From Basidiobolus meristosporus CBS 931.73 (Eukaryota; Basidiobolomycota; Basidiobolomycetes; Basidiobolales; Basidiobolaceae), in NCBI GenBank assembly GCA_002104905.1, contig MCFE01000353.1:24277-88276 (forward strand): 64,000 bases of DNA, read 5' to 3'. Position numbers and translations under genes: made by a program. Shown here one piece after another: positions 22,640-34,700 of this stretch; positions within the stretch are counted from its first letter, which is position 1; the number at the start of each line of letters is the position of its first letter. The notes under the pieces were generated by a model. It did no database searches. It saw only the letters and a program-made list of their open reading frames with translations, and was not told the origin of the DNA.

Positions 22640-23310
22640 CAGTCGAAACCCCAACAATGGGATATGCGCTTCCGACTATGATTCTTCCTCCGATCAGTAT
22701 TCTCTCTTCACTTCGAGCCACTACCATTAGCTCATACCCTGCAGCCGTCACCAAGAGCTTTGAAGGGGACAGGGTAGAGGCTATTTTCACGAGTGGACAT
22801 CCGCAAAATTGGTGCCATAAAGCTCCGAAGGCCTACACGATCACTTTCTATTATTCTACATACATGATGTGAGGGATCTGCTTGTTGACAAAGCTCCTTG
22901 ATATCATCAATCCGGGTGATGAATAGGCTGGTGCATAATCCAGATGATTCCATCCACATCACGCGACTCTTACAAGATAGATGGCTTGCTGGATGTCACG
23001 GGCCAGCTGCTCGCTAGTATTTGACTACATACCTCAGGGGCGTTGCTCCTACCAACTACAGCTTGAGTCAGGTGTGAAGAAATTGCCAGTATGCAGCGCC
23101 AGATCGGACCCGTACCTCCCATTAAGTAGCACTGGGCCATAGGCCACTGATCCTTACGATGCGTTGCCAATCCCATGAACGAACCAAGGGCTGATCGAAG
23201 GCACCTAGCCCCAACACGCTGCTTGATCCAGGCCGGTTTCCAACGTGCTGATGAAATGTCTACGATCATTTTCAGTGGGTGAGGCATGTCAACCATAACA
23301 AATTTCACTG
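22640..23310 (-). CDS. Unresolved multi-exon gene or pseudogene
   Basis: Several coding-looking pieces lie on the minus strand in different frames and are bounded by plausible donors: QPLVRSWDWQRI before GTAAGG (about 23114-23175), SEQLARDIQQAIYL before GTAAGA (about 22970), and ITRIDDIKELCQQADPSHH before GTATGT (about 22864-22920). I could not chain them into one frame and recognise no domain. Either a gene with very short exons or a decayed copy. Confidence 0.3.
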
Positions 23311-23536
23311 TTCAGCATGTAGCATAGCAACCAACATTGCCACTTGAATCATCAACACAAGTACATAAGGAGTGGCGGGGTCATGCGCCTCTACAACCAT
23401 GTTCTCATCCCTATTGGTGTTGTGTTGTCAGCCTATATTTGCGTATGCATGGATAGAGCAACTCGATTTCCATTCAAATGCTTAAATAGGATTTCTATGG
23501 AAAGTTTGGGGGGGTTGACCAACTTGTAGACAGCCT

Positions 23537-23974
23537 ATGAGGTCATTGTTCGTATTCGTGTTTGTATTCGTCTATTCCGCCTTGATGGTTGTAGCCCAAG
23601 GCCCACCTTTGGATGCTCTGCCTCAAGCTTCTGCTCCTGCACCAGATACAACATCAGTAGCGCCAAGCCCAACCGCTACGAGCGAAGCAGCGTTTGCATA
23701 CAGCTCCAGAGATTTCGAGGTCGTTGACTGGGTTCTGATAAGTGGTGGAGGGATCCTCCTAATAATCCTCACCTACACCGCCTGGAAATTTGCATGGCTT
23801 GGGGTCTACCAGCGCAAGGGATCCCTTTCAGAGACCGAAGCTGCAACCGGACCAGGAAAACCCAGACCAGCACTTACGACCTATTCCCTCCCAGTGTCCG
23901 TGATCCATGCGATGAACGGAATCACGGGGACACAGAAGATCTCTACCGGGAATGTCTTCAACCATGCTGGCTGA
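23537..23974 (+). CDS. Small single-pass membrane protein with Ser/Thr/Pro-rich ectodomain
   Basis: 145 residues from an ATG. The leader MRSLFVFVFVFVYSALMVVA is a probable signal peptide. A Pro/Ser/Thr/Ala-rich stretch (about residues 22-50) is likely O-glycosylated. One hydrophobic segment follows (about residues 68-87, VLISGGGILLIILTYTAWKF), then a roughly 55-residue cytoplasmic tail. This is type I topology by inference. I recognise no family. An intron near the C-terminus cannot be excluded, since another open frame overlaps the last 100 bp. It shares architecture, not sequence, with the next gene. Confidence 0.45.
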   Translation: MRSLFVFVFVFVYSALMVVAQGPPLDALPQASAPAPDTTSVAPSPTATSEAAFAYSSRDFEVVDWVLISGGGILLIILTYTAWKFAWLGVYQRKGSLSETEAATGPGKPRPALTTYSLPVSVIHAMNGITGTQKISTGNVFNHAG

Positions 23975-24546
23975 TCAGAGCGGGGTTTTAAGCAAGTTCT
24001 TAAACAGCAATCGATTGCTGATGCGACTTTCCCTGGTTGCCACAGGCTGTCTACCTGAAGATTCGTAGATTCCATGCGTTGAGATCCCTATCATTAGTAA
24101 TCCACATCTGGCATATGATTTGCCAACTGTATGCGCCATACAGTTTGAAACATCCTTCGCCATTCTCACACAAACACAAGCTTACTGTGATTCCCAAATA
24201 AAATCCGTAGATGGCACATCCCATCGAAGTCTGATTTGTCCCGCAGTGGGATTTGAGTTTCATGGATCGGGACACTCTACGTTAGCGGATTCGTATTCAG
24301 AACATTTCCAAATCAGTCTCTCGATTTGACGTTTTTGTGATCTCCAGCTTGCCAGAAATGGGTGCGTCCGAGTATCCTAGGGCCCGAATTCGTTGGTGGC
24401 CAACATGTATCCAAGATCGATGGTGATGATCACTTCAACGTGTACCCGCACGATCAATTCGTTGAGGACTGGATATGCCGGGAGAGTCTCCGCATCCTCT
24501 CCTTATCCATCCTCTCTCTGCCCATCTCTGTTGCTTCTAGCGAACT
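23975..24546. other. Intergenic region, nothing recognised
   Basis: About 570 bp between the two small membrane-protein ORFs. Only short overlapping ORFs in several frames and no splice-supported model. No repeat or RNA gene seen. Confidence 0.4.
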
Positions 24547-25020
24547 ATGTCCAGGCCGAACATCTTTATTTTCGTCTACGTGGTGGCCGGTGTGGTGGCG
24601 GTGGCCAGCTTGATGGCATTTATCACCTTTATTCACCGGTATTGTAAGAGTTCCCCCCAGAAGGCCCGAGAGCAGACCCACTGCACTGAGGACATAGAGA
24701 TTCACCAGGGTGTACTGCGCTCACTTGACGCCCGCCAGAACTCCGACGGCAACACGGTGGTGATATTGCCCTTCTGGGTAGACCATGACACCAACAATGC
24801 TACGTTCATTCAGTCCTTTATCATCGACTCTTCAGCATCGGCTTCTGCTGGCTCGCAACTCGAACGTAGCTCTGAAGATCCAGAGACAGATCTTCCTCTA
24901 CCACTCTATACAGCAGAAGAATTACCGCCTGCATACAACCTTGCCAGACAGAACGAGGCGAGCCACCCACTGGAGTTGACCGCAGCAACGCCCACTCAAT
25001 CACCAGATAGCGCGAGGTGA
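24547..25020 (+). CDS. Small single-pass membrane protein with cytoplasmic PPxY motif
   Basis: 157 residues. An N-terminal hydrophobic anchor (about residues 6-29, IFIFVYVVAGVVAVASLMAF) is followed by a basic stretch (HRYCKSSPQKAR) and a long polar tail. Near the end is LYTAEELPPAYNLARQ, containing a canonical PPAY (PPxY) motif, which binds WW domains of Nedd4/Rsp5-type ubiquitin ligases. The architecture resembles short single-span Rsp5 adaptors (family knowledge), with an acidic stretch just before the PY motif (SSEDPETDLPLPLY). I infer a role in ubiquitin-dependent sorting of membrane proteins; no orthologue is recognised. Confidence 0.5.
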   Translation: MSRPNIFIFVYVVAGVVAVASLMAFITFIHRYCKSSPQKAREQTHCTEDIEIHQGVLRSLDARQNSDGNTVVILPFWVDHDTNNATFIQSFIIDSSASASAGSQLERSSEDPETDLPLPLYTAEELPPAYNLARQNEASHPLELTAATPTQSPDSAR

Positions 25021-26150
25021 GCGGCCTCACGTGTCCAGCTACCCGGAAGAACTGAGGCTTTTTATACCAACCATCGCATGTAATTATCGACAGTCCACCT
25101 TTCCCACTCTCCTCTGAAGGGAACGGTCATCATGTAGAAACTTCATTATATTTCCCCATCTTCCCAACGAACGAAAGCATCCCACAGAGCCTGGTTCAAC
25201 CTGCAGTTCCAAGTGAACGGCCGATCGACCAGTATAAATAAACATCTCTCTTTAACTATACGAGGTGGGCTAGGTGAGGTTGATTTCGACATGCAGAACA
25301 ATAGGTTTATTATATAGGTTGCGGTTTGGTACACGGAGCTTGGTTCCTCACCCGAAGACGGGAAGGCTCTATACTATTCTAATGGGGAATCTATGGCACG
25401 ATCTAATTTTGGGTCTATGGTGGATATATAGCCCTTGATAGGTTGTATGGACATATATGTGGATGTCGCCTGGGTGGCGCTACGGATCGAGGCTTACCAG
25501 ATGTCCTGGCCTGGTTTGTAACGCCCCCTACCAAAAGTACATCCCCAGGTTTGCCAGGAATAGGAAAAGAAGTTCATTGGGCGATGCGAGGTGCGCCAGG
25601 TTCCGGTGATCAGGAAACGCCGTCTGTGCCGATAGTGCCACCTCAGCTTCGTTACCGTTGGGAAAATGGCCAGAGGGGGTTGGGAAGTAGTCTAGCCAGT
25701 CGGGCAGTCTGGTGCTAGTCCCGTCTGACTTTGCCAGCAGGTTGTAGGTCTTCGTGGGGGTTTGGGCGGCATCCACCATCTCATCGTTCTCTCGATACCC
25801 CTCCATTACCCCGCCACTTCCCCCCCTCCATGCTCTACTGTTTGTTTATTGGGATCTGTTGAAGGATTCGAGAGAGCGACCGGAATGACCGCTAGAGAAA
25901 TAAACAAAGCCAAGGGTTGCATGAAGTCCGCTACTGATTTGGTCGATATCGGCGGCCAGTCTGGCATTTATATAATGGCCGGCCTGAGCTAGGATGACAG
26001 CGTTCGCGCTCCTCACCGGCAGATCTGGTAGGGCAAGGAGGAATAGCGGTGATGCAAGAATGTGGATTCGGAGCTTTGTTGATGCGTAGTGTTTGTAAAG
26101 GGTTCTGCAAAAATGGACTCTCCACCTCGAAAGGGGCCGGATCTAGCCAT
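25021..26150. other. Region with one possible minus-strand exon (25528-25806)
   Basis: The minus strand from ATG 25806 encodes a Pro/Thr-containing stretch (MEGYRENDEMVDAAQTPTKT) that reaches a donor-like GTAACG after PSGHFPN. No acceptor or downstream exon could be fixed, and no domain is seen. The rest of the region shows nothing recognisable. Confidence 0.25.
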
Positions 26151-27340
26151 GATTCATGAATGAACTGGTGTTAATGAGATCTCATTTCATGCACCGTATA
26201 GTGGTAGCCATACTACTCCATCGACATGTGCGGATGACGCGCAGCTCCAATGGATGGTTTGGAGGCTGGTTTACTGTCACCTTGCCCGTCACCACCACCC
26301 TGGGTTCGAAGGGTCCGGTACCTGCACTCTGTCCATTGTGTTTTTTCATGGCTATGTTACGAGCATACGGTTGGGTGTGATAAGCCCTGATAAGTGATCG
26401 GTCATCATTCCGTATGAGTTGGAGTGTGATGCTCAAGCCCCTGGTGCTACCTTGACCCTCTGGGCATCCCAGGCGGATTTCCGTCCGAGTATTGGTGGGC
26501 CCTCTTCCTCTGTACTCTATGTTTTTCAACCACTGGGGACCTTGGTTGACTAGGTGGTGCCACCCACATTCATAGCACTGGATATACGTCTGGATCCACA
26601 TGAAAGAGTTGCTGCATCTCGCTGGACAGGTATGTGCGCCCATGGGATTCGACATCCCAAAATGGATATCACCGAAGAAGCTTGCACCCATAAATCATGC
26701 ATGGTTGTTTGCTACTGCTCACCCACATTTTACCCTCTGTGTAGTCTACCCATTCTACTTGACCAGAGCCTACCATTGCTTCGGAGAGTTTCTCTCTCCC
26801 CCCATCCTCCCTCAGTCAGAGCGACCGCAATGAAACGCACGTCCCAGCCGAGCTTTCCAGTGTACATCGACAAGTAATATCCGGCTTCACTAGGTTGGCA
26901 TGCCAGAATCATCCCCATACACTCGTGACGCCCTTTCCAATCGGAGATGGCTGCGTCTCCAAGTGTTGCTAGACTATGGGCCTGTATCATAATCAACAAA
27001 CATATGCCGATCGACGAGACGGTTCTTCATAAAGTGTGCTACGTATGGCAACCACTGGCGAATCATGGTTCCGACTAGTCCATCTCCCGACGAATCCCTA
27101 TGGAAGTCATGGAAGTTTGCTGCATTGAAAGCATACGTTACCCTCCCCACATGCTTCCCACATGCTATGTCGTCATTAGTTGTCATGATCACAATACATG
27201 GGTATCGATCAAGAGCAGCCACCATTCCTGATCTATCCTGGTGTTCAGACTGACAAGGGGTTTTCTGTCGGAGCGGTTGATCGATGGTATTTTGCGGAGG
27301 GGAGGCTTCATAAGGTGATTTCATAGTTTTCCGAGGTTTG
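26150..27340 (-). pseudogene. Hypothetical gene remnant or unresolved multi-exon gene at the edge of the transposon block
   Basis: Three minus-strand open stretches follow one another in different frames. The first, 26974 to about 27325, contains VAALDRYPCIVIMTTND and FHDFHRDSSGDG. The second, 26730-26999, contains GYYLSMYTGKLGWDVRFIAV. The third, 26182-26691 with its own ATG, contains CPARC, CYECGWHH and FEPRVVVTGKVTVNQPP. The order and protein-like composition suggest one gene, but frames change without clear introns, so it may be decayed. No domain recognised. Confidence 0.3.
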
Positions 27341-27484
27341 TCTCGCACAGTGATCAGTACCTACATATACGGAGCTTCGGGATACTTGAGACCTACTACA
27401 CGAGCCCAATCGGGGTTCAACAGTCACTTTGAAAAAGTGATGAGTGATTTATGGACATTTGCATCTGGTATGAGCCATTGGATT

Positions 27485-27961
27485 CCTTGAGATTACATGA
27501 TATCTACTTAACTGCTGCTATGTGATCAGATCCCTAGCTTTGATTACGCTGGCTAACAATCCCCACTGAATATGAAATATCTGATTGTGTTCCTAGCATG
27601 ATATATATCAAATTGCCAGCCATAGATTGATAAGGGAAGTCTGGGCCTACGGATGGTACCAAGCTCTCTTGATTTGGTTGAGTTTTGACCAAGTTAAGGT
27701 TTGTCTCCATTGGGGTTGCTGCCAGTTTACAGTCTTCCATTTGGTACTTCTGAAGTATATCTTGAATATACTGGGACTGGCTTAAGGTGATGGTCCAAGT
27801 TCTTCTGTCTATGGAGAACTGTATTCCTAAATGGTAGCTGAGCTCTCCAAGATTGTACATTTTGAACTTCATATATAGGCTGGATTTAGTCTCTTCCAAT
27901 GGTTTTTGGCTATTGATGGCTATAATTAGATCATCTACATATAGAGCTAATAGTGTTCTGA
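27485..27961 (-). mobile_element. Copia-type reverse transcriptase/RNase H fragment
   Basis: Minus-strand fragment of a Ty1/copia pol. It begins inside the RT with the intact catalytic LALYVDDLIIA, continues through YNLGELSYHLGIQF, SQSQYIQDILQKYQMEDCKL and FPYQSMAGNLIYIM, and fades after VGIVSQ near 27485. It abuts a plus-strand copia-A LTR at about 27962, so it is a broken copy. It is the first retroelement material after the gene island and marks the boundary at about 27.47 kb. Confidence 0.8.
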
Positions 27962-28293
27962 GTTGTGTAATAACACCTAAATATTCACCTAACTTGGTCA
28001 CTGAGAACATTACCTACAAATCTTAGAGAATCCTGACCAGATTCCTTATTGGGATTTACTTCAAATATTTTCACCAAAATACCAGAGCATGAAATTTTGA
28101 AGAGTTGTCCAAACAGCCTCCAACTTTGTACACATGTTCTTGGGACCTTCCTAAACCTGATCTAAGTGTTTGTTATGCCAAGACCATGTAAAAGTATAAA
28201 TACTACTATTACATTCAATAAATCATTGAGCAAAAACCACATAATCTACTTGTTTTCCTAATTACTTCCAATATCTCCAAGACTCTTACAACA
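27962..28293 (+). repeat. Copia-A long terminal repeat (diverged copy)
   Basis: Aligns along its length with the clean LTR at 31395-31739: AACACCTAAATATTCACC at the left, ATAAATACTACT in the middle, and GACTCTTACAACA at the right end. The left end is degraded where it meets the RT fragment. Confidence 0.7.
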
Positions 28294-28299
28294 AAGGAT

Positions 28300-28526
28300 A
28301 GGTGTCCAGAACATGATATTTTTCATAGCTGTCTAAGTAGCCCCAAATCTAACCCAAACTTTGCACACATGCTCTTGGGACCTTCCTATGCATACCTTAC
28401 ATGTTTGTCTAGCCAGGACTATGTGAAATTAAACCACTACTTTCACATTGAATGAATTATAAGTGAGAGCCACTCAATATACTTGCTCTCTCAATCACTT
28501 CCAATATCTCCAAGACTCTTACAACA
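28300..28526 (+). repeat. Copia-A partial LTR (right two-thirds), joined to the copia-A1 body
   Basis: Starts mid-LTR (GTGTCCAGAACATG) and ends GACTCTTACAACA at 28526, followed directly by the primer-binding site GGTTATGGGCCCC. It lies seven bases after another LTR end, so two LTRs are nearly in tandem here, probably by recombination between copies. Confidence 0.7.
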
Positions 28527-31394
28527 GGTTATGGGCCCCAAGCTGCCACTCTCTGCAATGTCTACTACTGCATCACTGGAATTTCCCCCCTGCTGAAAAG
28601 TTGGATGGATCTAACTATCAAGTGTGGAGGGTGAAGATGAGGACTCTACTATGGGAAACAGGACTTTGAGATATTGTTGTGGAAGAAGAATTTCCTCCTT
28701 AATGAAGAAGCCCTAAAGTACTGGAAGAAAGAACAAAGTGCCTTCAAGTGCATGTGCCTTAATCTTAAAGACAAATTGCTAATTCAATGCCCAAGAGCAA
28801 AAACATCCAAGAATTGAAAGGCATTGGAAGATACCTACTAGTCATGTTCAGCTGCTAAGAAAGTGTATCTTATATAGAAATTTGTTACTACAAAGATGCT
28901 GCCAGCTGTAGAAATGAAAAATTTAATTAACAGAATTACCCTGTTGGTTGATCAGATAGAATCTGTATGTGTACCAACTACTGATGAGGATGCAATAGTT
29001 ACCATCCTGAATACCCTAACAGACAGGTTTCAGGGTCTTGTTTCAGCCCTAGAGTTCAGAACTTAAATTTGACCTCAAATTATGTATATGGTAGGCTGCT
29101 GGATGAAGAATTAAGAAAATCAAGAGCCAATAAGAAGGAGGACAAAAATGCTCTAACAAGCAATGATAAAAAATAATGCAGCTACTAAGACCCTCTAAAG
29201 GCAGCAGCAACCTGTTTTGTAACTACTGCAAAAGGAAAGGTCTCCCATTGGACTGATGCCTCAAAAAAAGAGATAGCCAACAAAAGAAGTCTGAAAATGG
29301 AAATGCTGCAACAACTGAAATTCATCTACTCATATCTGCACTAAATATGACCACAAACAAGGATTCTCAGACATGGTATACTGACTCCGGAGCATCTCAA
29401 CACCTTACACACCAAAAAGAACTTTTACCCAATATTGAAAAACTCTGATAAAGAATGTTTTCATAGGTGACAATAGAACACTTCATGCAGTGGAGAAGGA
29501 ACTGTTGAAGTGAAACTCAGAAGGAGTAAAGAAAGCCATACACTTACCTTCAAAGAATTACTCTATGTAACTAGCAATAGTCAAGAACCTACTATCTGTA
29601 GGCAAGGCCACAGCAGAACAACTCAGTTCAATTTGACAATTATGGATGCAGGATCACTGATTAGAATGGTCCTCATATTGCTTTGGGTATCAGAGATCAG
29701 GATCTCTACAAGTTGACTTATATTCCATCATATCTGGAAGCCAATATAAGTAATTTGAACAAAGAAACACCAACTCTTTGGTACAGAAGATTTGGACACA
29801 TCAACTTTGATTATTTGCACAAAAAATCAAAGATCAGCTAATATCTGGAGTAAAAGTTGATCCCCCAGCAAATCTGGAGCACTGTGAAGCCTGCATATAT
29901 GGGAAACAAGCCAGGCAACCGTACAAGAGCTCTGATTAATGAAAACTAAGAAAAAATCAGATCTATTTCATGCTAACCTGTGTGGACCTATGCCATTTTA
30001 TTCTTAGGTGGGATGAAATAGACTTGTTCCATCATTCCAGCTGATCATAGTGCCCAATAGTGCCATAGCATGCCAGATGGTGCCTGATCATGCCATAGAG
30101 TGCCAGAGGGTGCCATACAGTGCCAACTTGGGATCAAAGTTGACATGCATATGACCCTAAAATATCAAATTAATAACAAAATATACAGCACTTTCTGGCA
30201 CTATCATCAATGGCACAATGGAACAAGTCTAATATTTAGTAACTTCTACTTGTGATTATACAAGATACACATGAATCTACTTCATGGGGAGAATGAAAAA
30301 AGCTCTGTCTAAGCTCAGGGAGCTTAAAGCCATAGTGGAGAGAGAAAGTGCTGAGATTCAAGAAAATATGCTCTGGCAATGGTGGAGAATATGCCTTAAG
30401 GCTCTTTATCTACTTCTGCAAAGTTCATGGGATAAAGTAAGAGACCACCATCCCATACTCTGCACAGGGAAATGGAGTGGCAGAGCATGTAAACAAATCA
30501 ATTACTGATATGGTAAGATCTACAATCCATTAACAAAAATTATCATATGAGTTGTTGTATCCAAGAGAAAAGTGCAATAAAACTCTTGAATGGTTTAAGT
30601 GAGCCTAAGTGACAACTAAGTACAGAATCTTAGTATTGTCAGAGAGTGGTGGAAATATTAGCAGAAATATTCTGGTCCAATATTGGTCTTGTACATAGCT
30701 GGGTCTGGCTATAAAGGCAACAGAGTTGGGTTGCTATGCAGGCTAGGCTTGGTGTTCTTGGGAGTGCTAGATATGCTAGGCTTGGGTAGAAGCAAGAATG
30801 TAATTGTTGAGTTCTTTATTTTACTGAGACACAATCTAAATTTTGTTGAGACACACACTAAACCAAAAGGCTCAGTAAACTTTTTTTATACTTTACTGAT
30901 CAAGTTGAATGAGCAAGTGTCAAGAGACTGGACTAACTGAAATCTGTTGGGGTGTTGATAGGTGCATAAGATAAATGGCAAATTGCATCATTAATTGGAT
31001 TATGTCTTGGCAACTACTAAGTGGTTTGATAGACCTTAGATGACTAATTACTTGGAAAGGCTTAGAAAATCAGTTCAGGATGTAATGACCACATGAAAAG
31101 TGATCATGTGTGACAACTAAAAATAGATTCTGAGAAGTCATAAAGTAAGCCATAACAGGGATTAGTTATGTTTAGGTTAGGAAAAATCAGTTAGGGTACT
31201 GGATTTTCTAACGGAGTACAATAGGCTAAGTTTTAAATGTTGATGCACAACATGAGTTTCAGGCAGAACTGGTTGCTCAAGCTGTATATCTCAGAATAGG
31301 AGTTATAGAAGAATACATTGTGATTCAACTCCATTTGAGGTATGGTGTGGATAAAGACTAAGTGCAGAGCATATAAAAATATTTAGGAGCGCAG
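28527..31394 (+). pseudogene. Copia-A1 gag-pol remnant, truncated by copia-A2
   Basis: Order of remnants: Gag (AEKLDGSNYQVWRVKM near 28595-28650), a zinc knuckle (CNYCKRKG near 29218), protease (YTDSGASQHLTH near 29378), the GAG-pre-integrase region (ACIYGKQARQ near 29890) and integrase. Many stops and frameshifts. A 211-bp MITE interrupts the integrase at 30021-30231. The copy stops abruptly at 31394 inside an integrase segment that in copia-A2 continues past 34048, showing that copia-A2 inserted here. Confidence 0.8.
30019..30233. mobile_element. Short TA-flanked MITE of the GACTTGTTCC family
   Basis: Bounded by GACTTGTTCC (30021-30030) and GGAACAAGTC (30220-30229), a perfect inverted repeat. 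The interior is full of degenerate TGCCA/TGGCA words. Compared with the uninterrupted copia-A2 sequence near 33592-33610, removing the element leaves a single TA, so the target duplication is TA. Confidence 0.75.
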
Positions 31395-31739
31395 TGTTGT
31401 AAGAATTTGTAATTCCACCTAGATATTCACCTAACTTAGTCACTTAGATCATCACCTTCAGCTCCTAGAGAATACTGACCAAACTCCTTGTTGGGACTTG
31501 GAATATTTTCACCAAAATACCAGGTACCCAGAACATGAAAATTCTCATAGTTGTCCAAACAGCCCCAAACTTTGCACACATGTTCTTGGGACCTTCCTTA
31601 TCCTATTCTACATGCTTGTAATGCCAAGACCAGGTAAAAGTATAAATACTACTTTTGAATTCAATAAATTATTAAGTGAAAACCACAAAATCTACTTGTT
31701 GTCCCTATCACTTCCAATATCTCCAAGACTCTTACAACA
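31395..31739 (+). repeat. Copia-A2 5' long terminal repeat
   Basis: 345 bp, bounded by the perfect 10-bp inverted repeat TGTTGTAAGA / TCTTACAACA. It contains a TATA-like GTATAAATACTAC and an AATAAA signal. The next bases, GGTTATGAGCCCC, form the primer-binding site. Confidence 0.88.
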
Positions 31740-34700
31740 GGTTATGAGCCCCAAACTATCACCCTCTGCAATGTTGACTACTGCTTTTACTGGAATTTTC
31801 CCTCTGCTGAAAAGTTGGATTGATCTAACTACCAAGTGAGTAAGATGAAGATAAAGATGCTGCTACAAGAAAGAGGCCTTAGGGATATTGTCATGGGAGA
31901 AGAATGCCCTTCTAAAAATGTGAGAGAGGAAGCCTTAAAGTACCAGAAGAAAGAACAAAGTGCTTTGCACTCTATTTGCCTTGATGCTTAAGACAAATTG
32001 CTAATTGAATGCTCAAGAGCAAAAACAGCAAAGAATGCCTGGAAGGCATTAGAAGACAACCACCAGTCATGTTCAGCTGCTAAGAAAATGTATCTTAGAC
32101 AAAAACTCCTTACTACAAAGATGCCGCCAGGAGAAGAAATGAAAAATATAATTACCGGAATTACCCTGCTGGTTGATGAGATGGAAACTGTGGGTGTACC
32201 AACTACCAATAAGGATGCAATATTTGTTGTAAGAGTCTTGGAGATGTTGGAAGTGATTGGGAGGACAAGTAGATTATGTGGTTTTCACTTAATGATTTAT
32301 TGAATGTAAAAGTAGTATTTATACTTTTACCTGGTTTTGGCATTACAAACATGTAGAATAGGTTAAGAAAGGTCCCAAGAGCATATGTGCAAGGTTTGGG
32401 GCTGTTTGGACAACTCTGAGAATTTTCATGTTCTGGGCACCTGGTATTTTGGTAAAAATATTTGAAGTAAATCCCAACAAGGAATTTGGTCAGTATTCTC
32501 TAGGATTTGAGGGTAATGATCTATGTGACTAAGTTAGGTGAATATTTAGGTGGAATTACAAATTTTTACAACAATATTTACCATCCTGAATAGCCTGACA
32601 GACAGGTTTTAGGACCTTGTATCAGCCCTAGAGTCCAGAACTGAAGATTTGACCTTAAATTACATATATGAAAGGCTCCTGGATGAAGAATTAGAAAAAT
32701 CTAGCGCCAATAAGAAGGAAGAAGAAAATGCTTTAATAAGCCATGATAACTAACAAAGAAGATACCCAAGACCTTTCAAAGGCAAAAGCAACCTGTTTTG
32801 TAACTACTGTAAAAGGAGAGGACACACATCAGACCAGTGCTTCAAAAGAGAGATATTCAGCAGAAAAAGCCTGAATATGGGAATGCTCCAACAACTGAAG
32901 ATAGACTATTCATATCTGCACTAGATATGGCCACAAACAAGGGTTCTTGGACATAGTATACTGACTGTGGAGCATCTCAACACTTTACACACTAAAAAGA
33001 ACTTCTACCCAATCTCAAGAAATTTCAATTATGAAGGTTTTGATGGGTGACAATAGAGCACTTGATGCAGTGGGAGAAGGAACTATCCAAATAAACCTTA
33101 GAAGCAGTGAAGGAAGACATACTCTGACCTTTAAAGAAGTACTCTATGTGCCAGAAATAGCCAAGAGCCTACTATCTGTAAGCAAGGTCACAGCAGATTG
33201 ACTCAGTTTCAGCTTTAACAATTCTGGATGCAGGATCACTGATCTAAATGGTGCTCAGATTGCATTAGATATTAGAGATCAGAATCTCTACAAGTTGACT
33301 CATATTCCATCATATCTGGAAGCCAATGTATGTAATTTGATCTAAGAAACACCCATACTTTGGTAAAGGTGATTTGGACACATCAACTCTGACTATATGC
33401 ACAGAAAAATAAAAGATTAGCTAATTTTTAGCATAAATATTGATCCCCCAGCAAATTTGGAGCACTGAGAAGCCTGCATATATGGGAAACAAGCCAGACA
33501 ACCATTCAAGAGCTCTGGGCTAATCAAAACTGAGAAAAAAATAGATCTATTTCACTCAGATCTGTGTTGACCTATGCAAACTTTATCCTTAAGTGGGATG
33601 AAGTATTTGATCACTTTTATTGATGATTATACAAGATACATGTGGGTCTACTTCATAGAGAGAAAAAAAGAAGTAGCTTTGTCTAAGTTCAGGGAGTTTA
33701 AAGCCATGGTGGAGAGAGAAACTGGTGAAAAAATCAAGAAAATATGCTCAGAGGATGGTGGAGGGCTTACCTCAAAACTCTTCATCCACCTCTGACAAGT
33801 TCATGGGATAAAGCAAGAGACTACTGTACCATACTCCCCACAGCAAAATAGAGTAGCAGAATATGCAAACAAATCAATAATTGATATGTCAAGATCTATT
33901 ATCAACAATTCTCCTACAATTTTAGGCAGATTTAGTTGCCACAGCTGAATACCTTAAAAACAGGAGTTATAATAGAATACTTTGTGATTCTACTCCATTT
34001 GAGGCATGGTATATATACAGATCAAGTGCAGAACATCTAAGAATACTTGGGTGTACTGCATGTGCCAAGAAACTGCCTGGAAATCAGTCAAAACTTGAGC
34101 CAAAGAGTGTAAAATTCATATTCTTGTGCTACTGCAATGAGAGTACCGTATACAGACTCTACAATATCAAAGCAAAGAAGCTGATCAAGTCCAGGGATGG
34201 GTTGTTTGATGAAAATTCAAAATTTTCACAAAACATAATATCAGATGATGACAAAAATCTGCTCTCAAGTCCACCAATAGTAAGGATTGAATCAAAGTAA
34301 GACAATAAAAGCTTTTCACTCTAATGGACTCTACAGCCAAGGTCAGCCTGAATTAGTGCCCAGGAATATCCCAGAAGTGATCATTCCAGTATTAAATGCC
34401 TGGAGATCCAACCAGAAATGGAAATAGCCCAAATTACTATATCAATGAATGTACAAACTTAGCCTATGCCTATTCAGTCCATATTGAGTAATCTCAGACT
34501 GTTAAACAGGCCCTAAATAGCCCTCAGACAAAGTTTTGGAGATCTGCAATGACTGAGGAATATCAGTCCCTGATGGAAAATCAAACTTGGGACTTAGTCA
34601 AATTACCCATCAACCAAAAATGAATTGGATGCAGATGGGTCTTCAAGACAAAATACAAGGCTGATGGTACAATTGAGAGATACAAAGCAAGACTTGTAGC

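Noticed and set aside
30030-30120. TGCCA/TGGCA word array looking like a small satellite or CRISPR-like array
   Set aside because: The spacing is irregular and it lies inside the inverted-repeat MITE; no uniform repeats or spacers.
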